DNA from: Ilyonectria destructans
Taxonomy: Eukaryota; Ascomycota; Sordariomycetes; Hypocreales; Nectriaceae
NCBI GenBank assembly: GCA_020740775.1
Contig: JAHEWK010000001.1
Span: 6,696,001 to 6,760,000 of the forward strand
Length of the DNA: 64,000 bases
Reading direction: 5' to 3'
Shown one piece after another: positions 10,016 through 21,322 of the stretch. Both the position numbers and the translations under genes were made by a program. The notes below the pieces were generated by a model, which did not search any database, was not told where the DNA came from, and saw nothing but the letters and a program-made list of their open reading frames with translations. The first letter of the stretch is position 1. Every line of letters starts with the position of its first letter.

Positions 10016-12170
10016 ATGAGTCCCGTGACAAGTAGCTTCCGTAACAGTGAGGCGTGCGATGGCTTCTCAGATTCGACCGCAAGCAGCGATGAAGCCGACC
10101 AGCCCGATGAAGGGAGTTCTACTGCCTTGTTTTCCTCGCTCGGCGGCGCGCGCGATGGCCCCAGATCTCACAGGCATGAGTCTCGGAGCCTAAGTTTTAG
10201 TTTCCGAGGCAAGTTTCCATCATGTGAGGTTGTTTTGTACCCAGGGATCCTTGCTAACCAACTGCTGTCCTACAGAAAAGCTCTACAAAGCACTGCGCCT
10301 GACGCTGTTCCTCCCGGATCAGCTTCATCGCCGCATATGGCCACGAGTGCATGACATTGAGACGCAGGCTCTCACAGCAGACATTGACCTGGGCCAGAAT
10401 GACGCCTACCCAGGACGCGTGGACGCGTCCTTTTCTGGGCATATTCGGGCCATGCTCTTTTCTTCCTGGCTCAACTCTCTCCTCGTCTTCGTCCCGATTG
10501 GCCTCGGCACGTATTTGATGGACATGAGCCCGCTCCTAACCTTCTCCTGCAACGCCATTGCAATCGTGCCGCTGTCCGCTTTATTGACGGATGCCACTGA
10601 ACGGATTGCGTCTGATGCCGGTGACACCATCGGAGCCCTTTTGAACATTACCCTCGGCAATCTCGTCGAGTTGATAATCTTGTGAGTGGCGCGAACTGTT
10701 TTGCTTTTGATATCTGAAGCTGACCTCCTTGCAGAATGTAAGTTGCCGCCACTGAGCCGCAAAGAATTGCCAAGTCTAACCCGAGCAGTATTGCCCTAGT
10801 CAACAACCATATTCGCATTGTCCAAGCTTCCATCCTGGGATCCATCCTTGTCAACCTGCTGTTGATTCTTGGTTCTGCTTTGTTGGCAAGCAATCTCGCC
10901 AACTACGAATCCATCCTCGATGAGGCGGAATCCCATCTACTGGCTGGCTTGCTCTTCGTGTCTGTTTTTGTCATCCTGATGCCGGTGAGCCCAACCCCCC
11001 TTTTCATCATTTGTTCACCGACTGACTCGGACAGACGGCTTTTGACTACACCTTCTATCGCCCGGGAACCACCAATGCTGCAACTCTCAGCATGAGCAGA
11101 GTCTCGGCATTGATAGTACTGGTAATCTACATCCTGTACTTTGCTCACGAGATGAGATCTCGCCCGGAAAAGGACAAATCCACGCCACTCCAGTCGCTAA
11201 GTCCCGAAGGTGTCAACATGTCGGGCACCGAAATGTTCCCCAATCTGCGCACCCAGGATCCAGCCTTTCCGCCCCGGACAATTCGATTTTCTGATCGACC
11301 AACGGAAACCACCGCCAGGAGTACGACTCGTGAAGTGAATGGGGTCGAAGTGGGTTTGGACCAGCTCGAGGACGCATTCAACGAAAACTCCCGACGCAGA
11401 AGTGGGGATATCAGCACTCGCCCTGGATCCTCCCATCAGTACTTCCGCTCGCGCAGGCATTCCCGATCTTTCTCGCACAGCTCCAGCCGTGGGTTTCACA
11501 GCCGGGAGTCATCTTTGGGCGGTGGAGGTGGTGGAGGCGGAGTGGCAGCAGCAGGCCGCACGACGTTGCAAACGATACTCGACAGTCCCAATCCTCACCA
11601 ACTGGTACACGAACTTCCACGCCCTAGCAACAAGGGGGAAAGGATGGCCTCAGTCAGCGTCCTTATCTTCACCTCTGTCCTCATGTCCATGTGTGCCGAG
11701 TTCCTCGTCAGCACCATTGACGATGTTACGCACGAGGGTGGGTTGTCAGAATCCGTCATTGGACTGATTATTCTTCCCGTTGTCGGAAACATTGCCGAGT
11801 ACGTCACAGTGGTTACGGTGGCAGCGAGGAATAAGCTGGATCTCGCGATCGCGGTAGCTGTCGGCTCAGCCATTCAAATCGCTCTCTGTGTGACACCCTT
11901 GACGGTCATTGCAGGATGGATAATGCATCGTAACTTGGAATTGACCTTCAATTTCTTCGAGACGATGACCTTGGTGGGCACGGTTCTCCTAGTCATTCTC
12001 CTGGTTCTCAACGACAAGAGCAGTAGCCCTAGGACGAGCGGATTGAAGGGAGCCTTGATGTGCGCCTGTTACGGCATCATCGGGTGAGTACCTCTGACTT
12101 CAAACATGTATATGACGTGCTAATAAACCCAAGACTTGGCGCCTATCTCTCGCCCCCAACCAAGGAGTGA
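10016..12170 (+). CDS. vacuolar Ca2+/H+ exchanger (VCX1/CAX type, CaCA superfamily)
   Basis: Six exons (10016-10208, 10276-10681, 10735-10737, 10789-10984, 11035-12083, 12134-12170) total 1,884 nt, 627 aa. Intron 1 is GC-AG (GCAAGT donor); exon 3 is only 3 nt. The protein has a cytosolic N-terminus, then membrane segments from about residue 145. The first exchanger repeat contains GNLVELI (about 192-198), LVNNHIRIVQASILGSILVN and DEAESHLLAGLLFVSVFVILMP. A long hydrophilic loop (about 300-470) includes an RS-rich stretch and an eight-glycine run (about 428-436). The second repeat contains FLVSTIDDVTHEGGLSESVI and GNIAEYVTVVTVAARNKLDL (about 517-536). These alpha-repeats exchange cytosolic Ca2+ for vacuolar H+. 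The canonical second motif ends in AEH; here it is AEY. The C-terminus (GLGAYLSPPTKE) is short. Confidence 0.9.
10735..10737 (+). other. putative 3-nt microexon in the exchanger gene
   Basis: AAT is flanked by a complete intron on each side: 10682-10734 (GTGAGT...GCTGACCTCCTTGCAG, 53 nt) and 10738-10788 (GTAAGT...TCTAACCCGAGCAG, 51 nt). Including it yields ELIILIIALVNN, the same spacing as family members that read ELIVSIIALKN; skipping it by one 107-nt intron gives one residue fewer (ELIIFIALVNN) and also keeps frame. Confidence 0.6.
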
Positions 12171-12718
12171 TGTACACCGTCACTCAGCCGAATACCACGA
12201 CCACGCAGGAAGAAACCCTGCTTCACGAATTTCTTCAGGCCCGCGACTAGGAGTCGAGCTTTGCAGAGAAACCAGGCGGCCGGCCTCCCATTTTCTTCCT
12301 GTAGGGCTTGCTCCGGGCCACAGCCTGTTGAAGGGAAAATGCATCATGAAGCCGAGACTTGCCCTATCGAGGATAACCTACATTGGTTGATAGGACTTGG
12401 CTGGTCTGCCATTTTAGGCGCTTTCTGGACCTCAACTCTTTGTTATAGAATTGGAGGGCACATCTGACAACTTTTTTTTTTGGATTCGTTGAATAGAATC
12501 ATCCTTAATTATTCCACCACACATGAATATAACGAATCAATCTGCTTCTTTGTAAAATTGCCCATGTGACTCGATTTGAGAGAATACCTCGCGTCGAAGG
12601 GCAGGCATCGTAGGATTGGAATAGACGTGTCTCGTTTTGCCTTTTAGGCCTTGGTCTATATTCAAATCTATTGGAGTATCTACACTCTATCCCATCGAGA
12701 ATTACTTTTTCACCGTGA
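12171..12718. other. intergenic between convergent genes
   Basis: About 550 bases between the exchanger stop and the MFS stop, presumably both 3' UTRs. A T10 run at 12471-12480 is the only low-complexity feature seen. Confidence 0.5.
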
Positions 12719-14406
12719 TTAATCCCTCTTGAGACCGATCTTTCCAGTCCTTCTTAATCCCAGTACGCCAATCACCGTACATAATATCATAAAACCAAAC
12801 ATGGTCCAAAAACTGGCTCTATATCCCTCCATGAGTGCAGGAATCTCTTCCATCCCCTTTTGTTCTTTCGTGACTAGGGTAGAAATAACCTGCAGAATAG
12901 CGAGACCAAGAGCACTGCCAAACTGTGCAGCAGTATTAAACACAGCTCCTGCTAGGGCCTGAGTATCCTCTGGGAACACGTCCGTGATGACAATCAATCC
13001 GACAGTGAAGAGAGCATCACAACTGACAGGCTGGAGCAACTGGGCAACAAATGCGTTTCCCCAATATGGCCATGACGGTTGAATGACCGCCATGAGTAGA
13101 GGAGACACAGCACAGAGAACCGACGTAACCGTGACAATCCAGATGGCAGGGACTTTGTGTACAAAGAAGCCCATAATCAGATTGACAAGTGCACCCACCA
13201 AAGTGCAGGGCAAGATACGAATCGAAGCTTGAATTGCTGGCAGTTCCTGTATTTCTTGAAAACTACAGCGGGTTAGCGATGTATATGTGCTTGTTTGTAG
13301 GGAACTTACAACAAACTGCAAAACAACTCCATGGAGTTTAGGACGGCAAATGAGAGAGCGATTGTGGCGCAAATGCTTGAGAAAGTTGCGTTGGTCCAAA
13401 GCGAGTTGGGGATCAAGGCTGGTTTTCCCTTCTTCACCCGATGATGCATCCAGCCAATAAAGCAGAGAAGGGCGATTGGGCTAAGGGACAAGAGGACAAT
13501 ACTGAACGGCTCATTGATCCGGGAGACATCTGCACTCAAGATACTAAATGCATCTGTTAGTTTCAAAAAATGAAATAGAGTGGACACAGCATGAACTTAC
13601 GCAAGTAGGTAACACAGAAGAGTCATGGAGGACGATGCAAGGATGGCCCCAACCCAGTCAATCTTCGTCTTGACTTCATGTAGAATATCGTCGAGTCTTC
13701 GGTTCTGGTGGCTCCGGGGAAGAGCCCACACACCAATGACAGCAAGTAACAGAGTCAGACCACCAGAGAGGAACCATCCAGCCCTCCAACCGATGGTATC
13801 GACGAAAATTCCACCTAGCACAAGGCCAACAGAGAACCCAAGTGGTTGGCTGAGCCCGAGGCATGAAAAGGCCAAGTTGCGACCTCGTCCCTTGGGCATA
13901 ATCTGTGTGATGATGGCGACAGAAGAGGCGAGATGAAGTGCAAGGCCCACCCCTTGAAGTGCTCGCATGGCGACTAGCTCGGTACCCTTCCGAGCAGCCC
14001 CAGATCCGATCATAAGTGCTCCACTAGTGAAGCATCCTACCAAGTCAACCCAGCGGGGGCCGAGGACGTCGGCGACGGATCCAGCAATAAGCAAGGTGGA
14101 TGCTGTGGCAAGGCCAGATACAGAGGCGGGCCAGAAAGCCAGGGAAGATGGGAGTTGAAGATCTTCCGTGATGGCAGGCAGTCCAACAATGACAAGCCCA
14201 TTGATCAAGCTTGAAGTGAAGGTCACACCTGACAATTGGATCGTCACAACCACTTTTTGAAGGCGGGATGATCTAGGAGGCAGTGGATCACACTCTTGGA
14301 AATCACTGGAAGAATCGCCTACCAGTGTTATTGGAAGGCTACTCTCTGAGGGATGTTCATTCCTGCCAGGGGAGACCAGGACGGTCTGAGTGAGGGTCGT
14401 TGTCAT
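12719..14406 (-). CDS. MFS transporter, DHA-type multidrug efflux family
   Basis: Three exons (14406-13601, 13543-13310, 13262-12719) total 1,584 nt, 527 aa. Introns are 57 and 47 nt. I chose ATG 14406 (context AACAATGAC); an in-frame ATG at 14472 would add 22 residues. After about 65 hydrophilic residues come 12-14 membrane segments. The loop 2-3 signature is GSVADVLGPRWVDLVG, and AMRALQGVGLALHLASSVAI fits helix 4. GLSQPLGFSVGLVLGGIFVD corresponds to the antiporter motif C region of drug:H+ antiporters. Later segments include LITDVF-type IVITDVFPEDTQALAGAVFN. The family pumps toxic metabolites or drugs out of the cell by proton antiport; the substrate cannot be read from sequence. No biosynthetic gene cluster surrounds it. 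Confidence 0.88.
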
Positions 14407-15379
14407 TGTTAAGAAAGCTGGGCCAAAATAAACGTCAAAGTTATCAATAAAGAGGAGAATTGGCAAGAACATGAGTTGGAAAATTCTGATCTAATAAGTC
14501 CGGGGAAGAATTCGTGTGGGGAGGGTCATTGTTGGGCGTTCTCGTGACAAATCGGAACTCCACTGCCGCCCGATGCTCGGAGGGCAAGACAGGGAAGTCC
14601 GCCCGGAGTAAGCACACAAGAAAAAAGCAAAAGGCAACTCGTGATGTTTGGTAGTCGGTTATTGTGTACATACTTGCGGGTAGACGAGGCTCTTGGTTTA
14701 TGAGAGTGCTGGGGTGTTGTGCTGGGATGGGGATGATCGGAGCGGCGGCAGTAGAGTGCCATATAAGTTCCCGACTTAGCAATTAGTTCCGAGGATCTTT
14801 TATACTGCTTCTTGAATCATTTGGATTACTCTAGCATACAAGAAATGCCACTCGCGGTAGGAATCTCATTGACGTTCGAAGGTACCACGTGGAATTCCAC
14901 CCTGATGTCTCGTGTTCCTGAAAAGTTGCACAGTGCTAGCAGCTCTGGTGGCTCCACAATCGATCCCGGAGGCTTCTAGACCATGTCCTCGGATTCCGAG
15001 ATGGAGCCAAGCCCGCTGCTAACCAAACTGGTACCAAAGTGTGGTCCCGTTACGTACACTTTCAATTGATGAAAAGCGGTCTACGGGGAGCGATTTATTG
15101 GTCATCGCATGGAATTGAACGACACTGGGGTGTAGTTAGTTTGGCCCGAGACTGGGTGCTTTAGAGAGCACTTGAATGTCAATGCACAGTGATATTCTAA
15201 ACGGATTCGTGATATATCAGTAATCAACAGCGAAGAAATCTAATGAACAGGAGGAACAAGAGTGGACGATCCTCGCCCTCGCTATTTACTGCTACCCAAT
15301 TGCTTCAATCCTCCTTTCAAACATGAAGCTCCTTCTGAAACTTCTGAACTCAATGGATCGTTGACCATGAGCGCCAACT
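14407..15379. other. intergenic, MFS promoter region
   Basis: About 1 kb upstream of the minus-strand MFS gene. Open frames here are short and unrecognised; the promoter must lie in the left part. Confidence 0.45.
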
Positions 15380-16090
15380 AAGACTTTGAAGTCGCAACAT
15401 TGGTCTGATAGACAGGTTCTGCTCCTCCATCATGAAACTCAGAATCGTCATCATCTAGCTCCTGTTGGTCCTTGTTAGGTAGGCTATCCGTGTGGTGAAT
15501 GGAACCGCGGCATAAAATATGACTGTAGCAATAATCATGTTGGTCGTGAGGGAAGTGTTTCGTATAGACCCTGCCTCGTTCGCAAGTGCTGATCCGAGAG
15601 CCCTCCACCAAGAAGGACTGCTAGAGATAAGGCGATCGCATCCATGTCATTATCGTCGGTATCTAGAGCCCACTAGAGCCAAATCCCAGGTTTCATAGGC
15701 GATCCTAGTCAAGTAATATCTGCAGATGCCTTCTAATGTGATTGAGCGGCGGGTATATCTGTACAGAATGAGGATGGAAACGCTTTGGCCCAAGCTGTAA
15801 CTTGACCAATCAATCTCGCCCAGGATCTCTCTGTCCCAACGTTCTTGAATTACGATATTCCATATCCAGACGAAGGCTACGAGTGCTAGAAGCCCGAATC
15901 ATAACCCATGAGCTTGAGTGGAGCGGCTGGCTTGTTTCGTATCAAGCCACCAGCCGGCAATGATGTCAACTGCATCGCCAACCACGGTGGTGAGAATCCT
16001 GCAAGCGTTCAGGCGCGGACTATAAAGTACGCTGCCGAGTAGGGGACGTATCCTAGGGTACCGAACACGATGACCCATTTCATTCAAACG
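15380..16090 (-). pseudogene. UNC93-like MFS transporter relic (C-terminal half)
   Basis: Minus-strand translation gives, in changing frames and across stops, FGTLGYVPYSAAY (about 16070-16030), then SRSTQAHGLWFGLLALVAFV and WIWNIVIQERW (about 15930-15830), then ALGSALANEAGSIRNTSLTT (about 15600-15550). The order matches the C-terminal half of fungal UNC93/DUF895-type MFS proteins (helices 7-12). At least two stop codons (read as R**HG near 15650) and frame changes break it, and no N-terminal half is visible. Boundaries are approximate and the family call rests on motif order only. Confidence 0.5.
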
Positions 16091-17112
16091 ATACTGCCAA
16101 TAATACTAGCTAGCGGCGCATTGGCAACCATGATTCTACCATAAACACACACTTGATCTTTTCTAACATGTAACCAGTCACTTAGAAAACTTTTTGAAAG
16201 CGAAGAATTGCACAATTAGCAGTGTTTACAATATATGGCTCGGCCTGATCACAAGTCCAGTTCAATGTCAGATACAAGTCAAACCACAGCTTACACCATA
16301 AACGCTACTCTTTATAGTGGTTAATATCACTGATGGCCAGTACTGCATCTGTTATATCAGGCCCCTTGCGATGAACTGAGTTTCGATATTGCCTGGCGCC
16401 GCATCGCACTCCAAGAAAGCATTGTAACAAAAAACAATCACCTCCCTTTCAATACAGGGATGTCGATTCCCCCATTAAAACCCGAAGATATGAGAGCTCT
16501 TACTTCTCCCGGTTAATATATAAATCGCCATCAGCTATTTCTTTCGAGAACCTCAAATAACGCCCCAGCTCCCGAAGGCTAATCTTGATAGTTTCACTCT
16601 GAGTTGAGTCTGAACTTGGCATATTGTTAAGCTTGAAGCCGGATCCTACAGTGTAGTAGTACTGATTATCTTGTGGGATAATAGCTCTGATTTAATTGCC
16701 TTCAAAGTTATAGGGCTATGCCCGCTATTACCGCTTGCCGCTACAGGGCAAACCCCGCTGCGGTTCACCTGAAGGAAAAGGAGTCGACAGTGGCTCAATT
16801 GCTTTTATTAGCTGCCGGAGCACACTAAACTTGGAAAGATAAGCTGGTCCACTGCTGAGGAACCAGGTGCCGTGATGTAATCGCTGCAACCCCGCCTTTA
16901 CAGCACGTTGTAGCGCCTGGGGACGCCCTCTCGTTGGCTGCTTTATCTCCCAGCTCCTTGAACATTGATTTCGTGGCTTTTTTTTGGTTGCGTATCGGAC
17001 CGTACCCACTTGTCAAGGCGCTTCCCCGCAACGATCGATAACGAGGAGAGGCAGTGAGGGAATATTCATTGACTCTCAAATATCGAATCCAGGATACAAT
17101 CACAGAATTCAA
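16091..17112. other. intergenic, lactonase promoter region
   Basis: About 1 kb, relatively AT-rich at 16100-16700. No gene recognised; it should contain the promoter of the gene starting at 17113. Confidence 0.45.
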
Positions 17113-18776
17113 ATGAATACCATCGTTTGGCTTACGATGCCGGCGGCTCTCGCTGCCATTACGCTGGGCATCCTGATACAATTGGGCCTGAATCCCCTGT
17201 CATGGGGAGCCCTGGCAGATTTGCCTTCTCAAGCCCAGATCATCAACCAGACGGCATTCAATGTCTTGAGCGTAGTCCCGCCCCCCGCGGAAGCAAACGC
17301 TTTGACGGTAGGCTATGTTATCTCCCTAGTGCATGAAAACAGCCAAGTTTGAATTTTGCTTACCCCGAGCAGGTGTTTCTTTGGCCAGGCGCCACTCAAG
17401 AGTCCCTCACTGCCAAGCCGTTCCACATCTACGACGACGAGTTTTACGATATCATTGGGCCAAACCCGTCGTTGACTTTGATCGCGACGTCTGACACGGA
17501 TCCAATCTTTCACGAAGCGGTTGTATGGTACGTCAAGCCGTCCTCTCAGTATCTATCTGAGCAAAGATAATGACTGACCCTGCCAGGTATCCCCCAAGCG
17601 ACGAAGTATTTTTTGTACAAAACGCTGGCGCTCGGGCGGCAGGAACAGGCCTGGAAAAGTCATCCATCATTCAAAAGATCTCGCTTGCAGAGGCTGAAGC
17701 CGTACGAACGTCATCCGATCAGAAGAGTGAGGTGACAGTGACGGTTGTGCCGTCGAATCCGCAGGTCATCAACCCGAATGGTACGGCCCTAGCAAGTAGA
17801 CCAAGTCTTGAGCAGGGTTTGCTTACTTTTTCTAGGCGGTACAAACTACAAAGGCCAACTAGTCTTCGCGGGTGAAGGCCAGGGTGCAAACGTGCCATCT
17901 GCGCTTTACTTGATGAATCCGCAAGAGCCTTACAACACCACTGGTAAGATCCGCCCTACGTACGCAAACACATTTGGCTAGCGAGTCCAAAGCTGACCAG
18001 AATGAAAAGTCTTATTAAACAACTACTTCGGCAGACAGTTCAACTCGCTGAATGATGTGGCCGTTCACTCCAGCAACGGAGACCTTTACTTCACTGATAC
18101 TCTCTACGGCTTCCTCCAAGATTTCCGCCCCGCCCCTGGGTTGCGAAACCAAGTCTACCGCTTTAACTTTGATACAGGTGCCATAACTGTGGTTGCCGAC
18201 GACTTTACCCTACCAAACGGTGAGCCTTTACTTCGAGATTGATGATGGTTTACTCACAATTAGAAGGTATCGGCTTCTCGCCCGACGGACGTCATGCATA
18301 CGTTACGGACACAGGGAGCAGCCTTGGATTCTACGGTCGCAACCATTCTTCCCCAGCTTCTGTGTACGCCATCCCCCCACAATGATTATTTGCATGACCC
18401 TGATGGATTATAGGTATCGCTTCGACGTGAAGAAAGATGGCACATGGGAGAATCGCAAGACCTTTGCCTACGTTGCCGCTGGCATCCCCGACGGTAAGAT
18501 GAGAAGTCCCTCTGTTTATATATAACCTGATGTCATGCTCGTAAAATGCTGATGCCTTTGGCGACAGGCATCCATTGCGATTCCAAGGGGAACGTTTATG
18601 CCGGCTGCGCGGACGGTGTGCACGTCTGGAACCCGTCTGGAAAGATGATCGGCAAAATCTATACGGGGACCAAGGCGGCAAACTTTCAGTTTGCTGGGCA
18701 GGGCCGTATGGTTATCACGGGGCAGACGAAGTTGTTCTATGTAACTCTTGGTGCTTCAGGCCCAGCGCTCACTTAA
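17113..18776 (+). CDS. SMP-30/gluconolactonase-like lactonohydrolase
   Basis: Eight exons (17113-17307, 17373-17527, 17587-17780, 17836-17943, 18010-18219, 18267-18363, 18414-18493, 18568-18776) total 1,248 nt, 415 aa. An N-terminal hydrophobic stretch (MNTIVWLTMPAALAAITLGI) suggests a signal peptide or membrane anchor. The rest reads as a six-bladed beta-propeller of the SMP-30/gluconolaconase family: LVFAGEGQG, FNSLNDVAVHSSNGDLYFTD, GIGFSPDGRHAYVTDTGS, GIHCDSKGNVYAGCADGVHV and NPSGKMIGKI. The N of SLNDV and the D of VTDT match metal-binding positions of the family, which hydrolyses lactones with a divalent cation. Seven introns of 46-74 nt all have good donors; the acceptor before exon 6 is a TAGAAG tandem. 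The substrate is unknown. An MFS gene follows on the same strand 240 nt downstream. Confidence 0.88.
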
Positions 18777-19016
18777 GTTTTCGGCTCCATTTGTCCTAGA
18801 GAACATTCAATAGCCCTCTCTAGCAGTCACAAAATCCATAGCAATACACAAGACAGGGTTCAGCTGAAATGCTCCTTTTATCCCATATTTGTTGTATGTG
18901 CATATAGCACGTCGTACGATTTATAAGCGCCCGCCAACCCCTCCTTGTTTGCATGACGTCTTCTTCTGTTCCTCACTTGAGCATCAGTGGTAAGCAAGCT
19001 TGAATCAGATCCAACA

Positions 19017-20858
19017 ATGACACAAACGACCGTTGTCGAGCTTCGGCATGCTCCAATTGAACTGGGTATCCGGTCAAACTCTAGGCGGTTGAGTAGTAGC
19101 TCTTCTGTGGTGGTTCCAACACGGTCCCCACTGGCTCCCACCAGATCGCGCGTTTTCGAGGCTGTGCAACCAGCAAACCTCAGCCCTGCAACAAGACTGC
19201 TTATTACAACACTTCTTGTTTGTGCCAATTTAGTACAGGTAAGATGCTCAACTGGTTGTCCAGATGTTTGCTTCCGCCAACGTTGGTACAAGTTTGTCTC
19301 GAATTTCGTCACATTTGCGGGTGGACTAGCCTTCAGTAAGGATCTAGGTCATGGAGCCGGCCCTGGCCAGTCGAATTGGATGGCAGCAGCCTATCCGTGA
19401 GTGTTTTACTAATTTATCAATATGATACTTACTGAACGCTTAACAGGTTAACCCAGGGGGCCTTTGTTCTTATTACAGGCCGCCTTGGTGCTGTCTATGG
19501 CCACAAACAACTCACTCTAATCGGGTGCACCGTGTTTTCCATCTTTTCGCTTGTGAATGCATTCTGTACTGGGTATGAATCTTTTATCGCGGCCCGCGCC
19601 TTAACTGGTATCGGCGGTGGCCTCTTTATGCCTAATGCAGTATCTGCAATTACAGTTACGGTCCCCCCCGGAAAGTCTCGCAATCTTCTCTTGGGATTCT
19701 TCGCAGCTTCCCCGCCAATTGGCGGAGTGATTGGTGGTTTATTGGCTGGAATATTCACTCAATTTGCTGATTGGAAATGGCTCTTTATAGTATTGTAAGT
19801 ATTCCGCAGGCAACTCGTGCAATGGCGCTGACAGACTACACTCCAGGGCTATTTCGCAAGGCATAATACTTGCCGGGCTTGCGTACCTGATGCCTAAAGA
19901 GATTCCCGTGGATAGAGAAGGGGGAATTGACTACGTCGGTGCCTTTCTGGGCCTCAGTAGCCTGTTGCTCTTTAACATTGTATGGAAGTAAGTATAAGAT
20001 GGCACCACCCACGAAATCTTGCATGCCGGCTCACGCGCTTGTAGCCAAGCACCAACTGAGGGCTGGACAACATGGTATCAAATACTTTGCTTGATACTCT
20101 CCATCGCACTATTTCTCTCATTTCTCGCTTGGGAAAAGTTTTGGGCAAAGGAGCCAATCATGCCACTCTCGATATTCCGGGTTCCGACATTATCGGCATT
20201 ATTCTTTGTGGTACTTTTCAGCTACATGGCCATCGGAATATCGCTTTGGTATTTCGTCTCTTGGCAGCAAATCTTACGTCATGTTTCGGTACTCGAAACT
20301 GGGATCAACTTTATCCCATTCGGAGTTAGCTCTGTCTTCGCCGTTTACCTTGCCGCTTGGCTTATCCCAAGAGTCGCAGCGCAGTGGATCTTGGCTGTCG
20401 GCGTTGCAGTGGTACTTGGTTCCAATCTCCTACTCGCAACAATGCCCATCAAACAAACATATTGGGCGCAAACCTTCCCAGCTATGGTTCTTGGTGGCTT
20501 TTGTCCTGATTTCGTCTATGTTGCCGCTCAAATAATTGCCAGCAACAGTGTGACCCGGCAGCAACAAGGCGTGGCAAGCAGCCTCATTGGAACACTTAAC
20601 CTGTATGGAAATAGTTTGGGCTTAGGATTTGCGGGAACTATTGAGCGAGAGCTCATCAAAGATGGGCACGATGATGTATTAGGATTTCGAGCCGCGCTCT
20701 ACTTTGGAGCTGCTATTGCAGTGGCGGGCTTAATCCTGGATTTTGCCTTTGTGAGAGTGCCAAAAGATGAGCGAGAGGGCTGGGATGAGTCAACCGAGGA
20801 CACGGCAGATGGGTCAGAAGCATATGCAACTGCAGTGGACACTCGGGGCATTGAATGA
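19017..20858 (+). CDS. MFS transporter, DHA2-type (14-helix drug:H+ antiporter family)
   Basis: Five exons (19017-19238, 19293-19396, 19447-19794, 19847-19987, 20045-20858) total 1,629 nt, 542 aa. ATG 19017 has context CAACAATGAC. A serine-rich N-terminus (about 65 residues) precedes the membrane domain. Family motifs include QSNWMAAAYPLTQGAFVLI (helix 2), GRLGAVYGHKQLTLIG (loop 2-3 motif), ARALTGIGGGLFMPNAVSAI (helix 4) and FFAASPPIGGVIGGLLAGIF (motif C, antiporter signature). VTRQQQGVASSLIGTLNLYG near the end is typical of DHA2 proteins. It would export small molecules at the plasma membrane. It lies 240 nt downstream of the lactonohydrolase gene on the same strand and upstream of a Zn2Cys6 gene, so shared regulation is possible but not shown. 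Confidence 0.9.
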
Positions 20859-21322
20859 CCTCCGGGGGCAATTTGCATGGCAATTGCGTGTCATCGCCCA
20901 GAAGACCATCCGAGAGTCCCGGATTGAAACACCTTGGAAGCACATGCTGGCAGCTTAGATAATAGATTGAAGGAATGACGTAAACAGGCCGAAGTGTAGT
21001 AATCGGACGAATACATAATCTGCCCGGGGGTGACATTAAGTTGTCCCGCGCTGTTGACTACTGCGAAGTACACGGCTCTGAGAGATTGGAGCGGGGTTTG
21101 CGGGGATGGCGGCGTCGGTGCGGGTGGGTCGGAACTGGGTACAGTAACACAATCATGACTACGTATGGGCGGAGGTAGAATTCCCATTCGTCTTATTCGA
21201 TCATGGCCCAAATTCGATAATATTGATGAAGCAGGTAGGAGCCCAAGAGACGAGGGGTCCTTGCCGTGCCGGTAACTACAATTCTGGCCTCACCATCCTC
21301 CAACTCAACCAGACAATCCAAC
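20859..21322. other. intergenic
   Basis: About 460 bases between the MFS stop and the ATG of the Zn2Cys6 gene; 3' UTR plus promoter. Nothing else recognised. Confidence 0.45.

Noticed and set aside
10160..10700. 163- and 153-codon overlapping plus-strand frames as separate genes
   Set aside because: They are exons 1 and 2 of the exchanger joined by a GC-AG intron.
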